Positions 6,821 through 9,757 of a stretch of DNA of 9,757 nucleotides are shown here, piece by piece. The notes below the pieces were generated by a model. It made no database searches and was not told where the DNA came from. It worked only from the letters and a program-made list of their open reading frames with translations. The DNA is from Helicobacteraceae bacterium (GTDB lineage Bacteria; Campylobacterota; Campylobacteria; Campylobacterales; Sulfurimonadaceae), in NCBI GenBank assembly GCA_015489055.1, contig WFMO01000018.1, forward strand, positions 1 to 9,757, in the 5' to 3' direction. A program made the translations under genes and the position numbers. How positions within the stretch are numbered: the first letter of the stretch is position 1; the number at the start of each line of letters is the position of its first letter.

Positions 6821-7140
6821 GCGTCAAATAACATGTCATATGGTCTTTTTATCTCACGTATCACCTCGCCTATACTCATGTGCCTACTTTTTCTTAAAAA
6901 CTCTTTACCTTCTAAAAAGAATAAAACAGTAGGAATAGTAAATACATTAAAAGAAGCGGCAACGTCGGTGTCAGTAGCGATATCTATGTTTATGATTTCA
7001 AATTTGCTGATATGTTTTTGTACTGCATCAATGAGTTTTGGCTTTAGGGAGTGGCATACATTACATGTGGATGCACTAAAATAAAGCATAACAGCCGGTT
7101 TTTTATGTATAATATCGTTTACTGATTTTAGGTTTTGCAT
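6817..7140 (-). CDS. Thioredoxin-family protein with CNVC active site
   Basis: A 107-residue single-domain thioredoxin-like protein. It has a CxxC site, C26 and C29, in the 'SASTCNVCHSLKP' context, and a cis-proline P70 in the FTIPT segment. The usual WCGPC is replaced by TCNVC, so its redox potential and partner are probably not those of a general thioredoxin. It has no signal peptide or zinc ribbon, so it is likely cytoplasmic. The stop (6817-6819) overlaps the recQ stop on the other strand, leaving no room for a terminator between the two genes. The ATG at 7140 has no visible Shine-Dalgarno sequence, and a TATAAT lies only a few bases upstream, suggesting a leaderless mRNA. It is transcribed divergently from pldA. 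The specific substrate is unknown. Confidence 0.85.
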   Translation of the reverse strand: MQNLKSVNDIIHKKPAVMLYFSASTCNVCHSLKPKLIDAVQKHISKFEIINIDIATDTDVAASFNVFTIPTVLFFLEGKEFLRKSRHMSIGEVIREIKRPYDMLFDA

Positions 7141-7145
7141 TTTTT

Positions 7146-7153
7146 ATTATACT
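7146..7153. promoter_or_regulatory. Overlapping divergent -10 boxes (thioredoxin-like gene / pldA)
   Basis: On the minus strand TATAAT (7151 to 7146) lies five bases upstream of the thioredoxin-like ATG. On the plus strand TATACT (7148-7153) overlaps it and would start transcription near 7160, giving pldA a leader of about 22 bases. The whole space between the two genes is only 41 bases, so the promoters must compete or share a site. No -35 boxes are recognisable. Confidence 0.5.
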
Positions 7154-7181
7154 GTATTTGTATTGAAAGGTTGTTGATGTT

Positions 7182-8072
7182 ATGAGATTTTTTTTACTTT
7201 TAAGTTTGTTTATGGCCATAGGCTTTGCTCGGCCAAATCCAGGTTATTTTAACAATAATATTGATTTAAAACTTCAACAAGCAGATAAAAATCTATACAG
7301 CTACTTATCTCCTATCGACAATAATGAAACAGAACAAAGCGTTAGGCAGATGTATTATTCTACTTATAATCTACATGCTTTTAGGGCCAATTATTTGCTT
7401 CCGGTAAGCTATGGAGTCGGCAGACATTATTACAACAGCACAAAACAAAATCATAGAAAAACATCTGTACAGTTTCAGTTTAGTTTGAGATATGATTTTG
7501 CAGCAAATGTTTTTGGTTTACATGGTATTTATAGTGTTGCTTATACGCAACACTCTTTTTGGCAGGCATATGCAAAATCAGCATATTTTAGAGAATCAAA
7601 TTATAATCCTGAGATATTCGTTACCATCCCTTCTCCATGGAAGCATCGTGATAAGTATATTAAAGCTTTTAGATTTTCTTTAGAGCATCAGTCAAACGGC
7701 AGGGGTGGAGCGGATGAGCGGTCATGGAATTTTGTCACAGGCAGTGTATATACACAATATAAGAATATCTTTGTTCAGCTAAAAGGATGGGCTAGGATTT
7801 ATGGCACAAGAGATTATAATCCTGATTTGCTTGATTATTTAGGGCATGGGAGCCTTAAGATTATGGTGCCATATAAAAAAAATGTTTTTAAGTTATTGCT
7901 CAGATCCAACTTTAGTAGTCACGGTGCGGCAAAATTTAGCTACAGCTATCCACTTGCCTATACAAACGGACTGTTTTTATATGTTCAGGCATTTAGCGGT
8001 TATGGTGAAACGTTGATTGATTATAACCATTATGTAAACAGTGTATCAATCGGTTTTAGCCTCTCAAGGTAA
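7182..8072 (+). CDS. pldA: Outer-membrane phospholipase A (OMPLA)
   Basis: A 296-residue outer-membrane beta-barrel enzyme that hydrolyses acyl chains of phospholipids misplaced in the outer leaflet; in Campylobacter and Helicobacter PldA contributes to haemolysis and membrane composition. A signal peptide is visible at 1-16, with likely cleavage after GFA. The catalytic triad has the spacing of E. coli H142/S144/N156: H169 and S171 in EHQSNGRGG, and N183 in RSWN. The YNPE segment (141-144) and the C-terminal SGYGETLIDYN (272-282) are also family hallmarks, followed by alternating hydrophobic strands. The C-terminus ends in FSLSR, so the last residue is not the usual aromatic of the barrel signal. 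GAAAGG (7165-7170) is the likely ribosome binding site, at a rather long spacing of eleven. yaaA follows after six bases, so the two are probably co-transcribed. Confidence 0.93.
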   Translation: MRFFLLLSLFMAIGFARPNPGYFNNNIDLKLQQADKNLYSYLSPIDNNETEQSVRQMYYSTYNLHAFRANYLLPVSYGVGRHYYNSTKQNHRKTSVQFQFSLRYDFAANVFGLHGIYSVAYTQHSFWQAYAKSAYFRESNYNPEIFVTIPSPWKHRDKYIKAFRFSLEHQSNGRGGADERSWNFVTGSVYTQYKNIFVQLKGWARIYGTRDYNPDLLDYLGHGSLKIMVPYKKNVFKLLLRSNFSSHGAAKFSYSYPLAYTNGLFLYVQAFSGYGETLIDYNHYVNSVSIGFSLSR

Positions 8073-8078
8073 GTACCT

Positions 8079-8822
8079 ATGAAGATACTGTTTTCGCCTA
8101 GCGAGGGAAAAAAAGAGGGTGGTAATAATCTGCCAATTAGCAAAGAGAGTTTTGCATTTCCTGATTTGTATGAAAAAAGAGAAGAAGTTTTAAAGAGGTA
8201 TAGCAATTATTTAACAACTGCTTCAGATGAACAGCTTTCACTTTTGTTTGGCATTAAAGATGTCTTAAAAGTGCAAAATCTCAAACATGATATATTCACA
8301 CAGCCAACACTTAAGGCGATAAGAAGATATAACGGGGTCGCATATGATTATCTTGAGTATGATTCATTAAATCAAGACGCCAAGGAGTATATTGACGCCA
8401 ATACTGTCATATTTTCTAATCTATTTGGTCCTGTGTTAGCTAGTAATTATTTACCTTTTTATAAACTAAAGCAGGGTGAGAAGATGGATGGTTTTGCTTT
8501 GGAGCTGTTTTATAAACAATATTTTTCGAAATCTTTAGATAAGTTTTTACAAGATGAACAACTGTTAGATTTAAGGGCAGGTTTTTACACAAAATTTTAT
8601 AAACCGGTGATACCGTATGTCACATTGAAGTTTTTAAAAAATGGAAAAAGTGTGAGTCACTGGGCAAAAGCATACAGAGGTATTGTTTTGAGGTACATAG
8701 CACTTAATAATGTACAGAGTATGAAGGAGCTTTATAAAATGGATATTAAAAACTTAAAAATAGAGAAAATAATACAAAAAAAGATGCATACGGAAGTTAT
8801 TTTTACTATATTGTCAAAATAA
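8079..8822 (+). CDS. yaaA: YaaA family protein (DUF328, peroxide stress)
   Basis: A 247-residue cytoplasmic protein of the YaaA (DUF328/UPF0246) family. In E. coli YaaA is induced by hydrogen peroxide through OxyR and lowers free intracellular iron, limiting Fenton damage to DNA and proteins. Matches to the family include the start 'MKILFSPSEGKK', YNGVAYDYL (84-92, corresponding to F.GDVY..L), SNLFGPV...LPFYKL (113-130, corresponding to SGLYGVLRPLD...PYRLEM) and AKAYRGIVLRYI (196-207, corresponding to AKKARG...RFI). The ATG lies six bases after the pldA stop, with CAAGGTAAG across the pldA end as a modest ribosome binding site. There is no terminator hairpin between its stop and the tRNA promoter just downstream. 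Whether this lineage regulates it by peroxide cannot be seen here. Confidence 0.9.
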   Translation: MKILFSPSEGKKEGGNNLPISKESFAFPDLYEKREEVLKRYSNYLTTASDEQLSLLFGIKDVLKVQNLKHDIFTQPTLKAIRRYNGVAYDYLEYDSLNQDAKEYIDANTVIFSNLFGPVLASNYLPFYKLKQGEKMDGFALELFYKQYFSKSLDKFLQDEQLLDLRAGFYTKFYKPVIPYVTLKFLKNGKSVSHWAKAYRGIVLRYIALNNVQSMKELYKMDIKNLKIEKIIQKKMHTEVIFTILSK

Positions 8823-8834
8823 CAGTTGTTTTAC

Positions 8835-8863
8835 TTGACATAGGGTGATTATTTGTCTATAAT
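8835..8863 (+). promoter_or_regulatory. Perfect-consensus sigma-70 promoter of the tRNA-tuf cluster
   Basis: TTGACA (8835-8840), a spacer of exactly 17 bases and TATAAT (8858-8863) give a fully consensus promoter, with a predicted start near 8870, about ten bases before the first tRNA. This is what a strong stable-RNA promoter should look like. It is more notable here because Campylobacterota promoters usually lack a recognisable -35 box. It begins only twelve bases after the yaaA stop. Confidence 0.9.
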
Positions 8864-8880
8864 TCTGGCTCAAATTTAAT

Positions 8881-8957
8881 GCCGACATAGCTCAGTTGGC
8901 TAGAGCAGCTGATTTGTAATCAGCAGGCCCGGGGTTCAAATCCTCGTGTCGGCACCA
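8881..8957 (+). tRNA. thrU: tRNA-Thr(UGU)
   Basis: A 77-base cloverleaf with encoded CCA (8955-8957). The acceptor stem GCCGACA pairs perfectly with TGTCGGC. The anticodon stem GCTGA/TCAGC encloses loop TTTGTAA, so the anticodon is TGT (UGU), reading ACA threonine codons. The T-loop TTCAAAT is normal. It is the first gene of a Thr-Tyr-Gly-Thr cluster and corresponds in position and anticodon to thrU of E. coli. Confidence 0.97.
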
Positions 8958-8992
8958 TTAAATTTGTAAGTTATTTTAGTAGTATCTTATTT

Positions 8993-9077
8993 GGTGAGAT
9001 AGTCAAGTGGCCAACGACGGCAGACTGTAAATCTGCTCCCTATGGGTTCCCAGGTTCGACTCCTGGTCTCACCACCA
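8993..9077 (+). tRNA. tyrU: tRNA-Tyr(GUA)
   Basis: An 85-base type II tRNA with encoded CCA (9075-9077). The acceptor stem GGTGAGA pairs with TCTCACC. The anticodon stem GCAGA/TCTGC encloses loop CTGTAAA, so the anticodon is GTA. The long variable arm (around TCCCTATGGGTT) is expected for bacterial tRNA-Tyr. It follows tRNA-Thr by 35 bases and precedes tRNA-Gly by 11 bases. Confidence 0.97.
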
Positions 9078-9088
9078 CTACTTTGGAT

Positions 9089-9165
9089 GCGGGCGTAGCT
9101 CAGTTGGCTAGAGCGTCAGCCTTCCAAGCTGAGGGTCGAGGGTTCGAGTCCCTTCACCCGCTCCA
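9089..9165 (+). tRNA. glyT: tRNA-Gly(UCC), with acceptor-stem mismatch
   Basis: A 77-base tRNA with encoded CCA (9163-9165) and discriminator T. The anticodon stem TCAGC/GCTGA encloses loop CTTCCAA, so the anticodon is TCC, reading GGA/GGG glycine codons. The 5' acceptor strand GCGGGCG faces CACCCGC, which leaves C6 (9094) opposite A67 (9156). The bottom of the T stem also has a G49-U65 wobble (9138/9154). All other parts look normal, so I call it functional. Confidence 0.95.
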
Positions 9166-9192
9166 TTTTTTATTCACATTAATTTTATTTTA

Positions 9193-9198
9193 TATAAT
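9193..9198 (+). promoter_or_regulatory. Possible internal promoter (-10 box) before tRNA-Thr(GGU)
   Basis: A TATAAT hexamer lies in the 49-base gap between tRNA-Gly and the second tRNA-Thr, preceded by a T-rich stretch (9166-9191) in the style of Campylobacterota promoters and without a clear -35 box. Its predicted start is near 9205, ten bases before the tRNA. It could add transcription of the last tRNA and tuf. AT-rich spacer DNA produces such hexamers by chance, so this is tentative. Confidence 0.45.
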
Positions 9199-9214
9199 CC
9201 AAATGATTTCTTTT

Positions 9215-9289
<75 letters not shown>

Positions 9290-9348
9290 CATAAATCAAA
9301 AGTTACATTTTTTATATTTGTATAAGCAAAAATTGAATATTTTTTAGG

Positions 9349-9354
9349 TATAAT
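9349..9354 (+). promoter_or_regulatory. Likely tuf promoter (-10 box)
   Basis: TATAAT preceded by the T-rich stretch ATATTTTTTAGG, the usual form of a vegetative promoter in Campylobacterota, where periodic T-tracts replace the -35 box. The predicted start near 9361 would give a leader of about 30 bases ending in the GGAGG ribosome binding site (9380-9384). tuf may therefore be transcribed both from here and by read-through from the tRNA promoter. Confidence 0.6.
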
Positions 9355-9389
9355 TCCATTTCTATTTATAAATACAGTCGGAGGACAAT

Positions 9390-9757
9390 ATGGCAAAAGA
9401 AAAGTTTGAGCGCAATAAACCGCATGTAAACATAGGTACTATTGGTCACGTAGACCATGGTAAAACTACTTTAACTGCAGCTATTACAGCAGTACTTGCA
9501 GTAAAAAATGATGCAAAATTTATGGACTATGATCAGATAGATAACGCACCAGAAGAGAGAGAGCGTGGTATTACAATCGCTACGTCACACGTTGAATATG
9601 AAACTGATAAGCGTCACTATGCGCACGTTGACTGTCCAGGTCACGCTGATTATGTTAAAAACATGATTACAGGTGCTGCTCAAATGGATGGTGCTATACT
9701 TGTTGTCTCGGCTGCTGATGGTCCGATGCCACAAACGCGTGAGCATATTCTTCTTTC
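9390..9757 (+). CDS. tuf: Elongation factor Tu, N-terminal part (cut by window end)
   Basis: The first 122 codons of EF-Tu, the GTPase that delivers aminoacyl-tRNA to the ribosome. The G-domain motifs are clear: G1 GHVDHGKT (19-26), G2 within RGITI (59-63) and G3 DCPGH (81-85). The form of the switch region ('[13 protein letters not shown]') resembles Campylobacterota EF-Tu. The ATG has a GGAGG ribosome binding site five bases upstream. The frame is open to the last base of the window, so the remaining two thirds lie beyond it. It follows four tRNA genes in the arrangement of thrU-tyrU-glyT-thrT-tufB in E. coli. Confidence 0.98.
   Translation, partial: MAKEKFERNKPHVNIGTIGHVDHGKTTLTAAITAVLAVKNDAKFMDYDQIDNAPEERERGITIATSHVEYETDKRHYAHVDCPGHADYVKNMITGAAQMDGAILVVSAADGPMPQTREHILL

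Noticed and set aside
7063..7068. ACATGT hexamers at 69-74, 6831-6836 and 7063-7068 as further copies of the iterated palindrome
   Set aside because: Only the central six bases match, without the flanking TTT/AAA. The one at 7063 encodes part of the CNVC active site, so it is explained by the protein.
6693..7084. Plus-strand open frames over the recQ end and opposite the thioredoxin-like gene
   Set aside because: They overlap two well-supported genes in other frames and have no family resemblance.
7518..7528. TTTACATGGTA in pldA as a fifth, degenerate palindrome copy
   Set aside because: Only the left eight bases match and the symmetry is broken. It could be a decayed copy, but it cannot be separated from chance.
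9166..9171. T-run after tRNA-Gly as a Rho-independent terminator
   Set aside because: There is no separate GC-rich hairpin before it; only the tRNA itself precedes it, and the tRNA cluster and tuf continue downstream.
9363..9374. TATTTATAAATA palindrome in the tuf leader
   Set aside because: It is perfectly symmetric but purely A/T in an AT-rich leader, single copy, and likely by chance.

Overview
This window looks like chromosome from a member of the Campylobacterota, most likely Sulfurimonas or a close relative. The DNA is AT-rich. The start of EF-Tu, the GuaA, HemD and RlmB sequences and the NhaD antiporter all fit that group. This placement is by recognition only, not by a search. I see no prophage, insertion sequence, CRISPR array or integrase, so this is ordinary housekeeping chromosome.

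Layout. 1-4552 is a tightly packed plus-strand run: the 3' end of nadB (NAD synthesis), nhaD (Na+/H+ antiporter), guaA (GMP synthase), hemD (uroporphyrinogen-III synthase) and rlmB (23S rRNA 2'-O-methyltransferase). Most junctions overlap or nearly touch, and hemD and rlmB appear to use TTG and GTG starts. 4553-6820 holds a zinc-ribbon thioredoxin (trxC type) and recQ, behind a likely new promoter with an inverted repeat at its start site. A minus-strand thioredoxin-like gene (6817-7140) meets recQ tail to tail with overlapping stop codons. From a compact divergent promoter, pldA (outer-membrane phospholipase A) and yaaA (peroxide-stress family) run to 8822. The last kilobase is a tRNA cluster, Thr(UGU)-Tyr(GUA)-Gly(UCC)-Thr(GGU), followed by the 5' part of tuf. 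It is driven by a perfect-consensus sigma-70 promoter and has the same gene order as thrU-tyrU-glyT-thrT-tufB in Escherichia coli.

The genes do not form one pathway. There is a loose redox and oxidative-damage theme from 4593 to 8822 (TrxC, a second CxxC thioredoxin-like protein, RecQ, YaaA).

The most striking signal is not a gene. A perfect palindrome with core TTTACATGTAAA occurs four times within 2.6 kb (3232-5831), always inside coding sequence, always read in the same phase as Leu-His-Val-Lys, and with unrelated flanks. It occurs twice in hemD, once in rlmB and once in recQ. This resembles a highly iterated palindrome, analogous in form to HIP1 of cyanobacteria. Other points worth checking are an apparent ATC start codon for recQ, a C-A mismatch in the tRNA-Gly acceptor stem, an inverted repeat abutting the trxC ribosome binding site, and a probably leaderless minus-strand thioredoxin mRNA.
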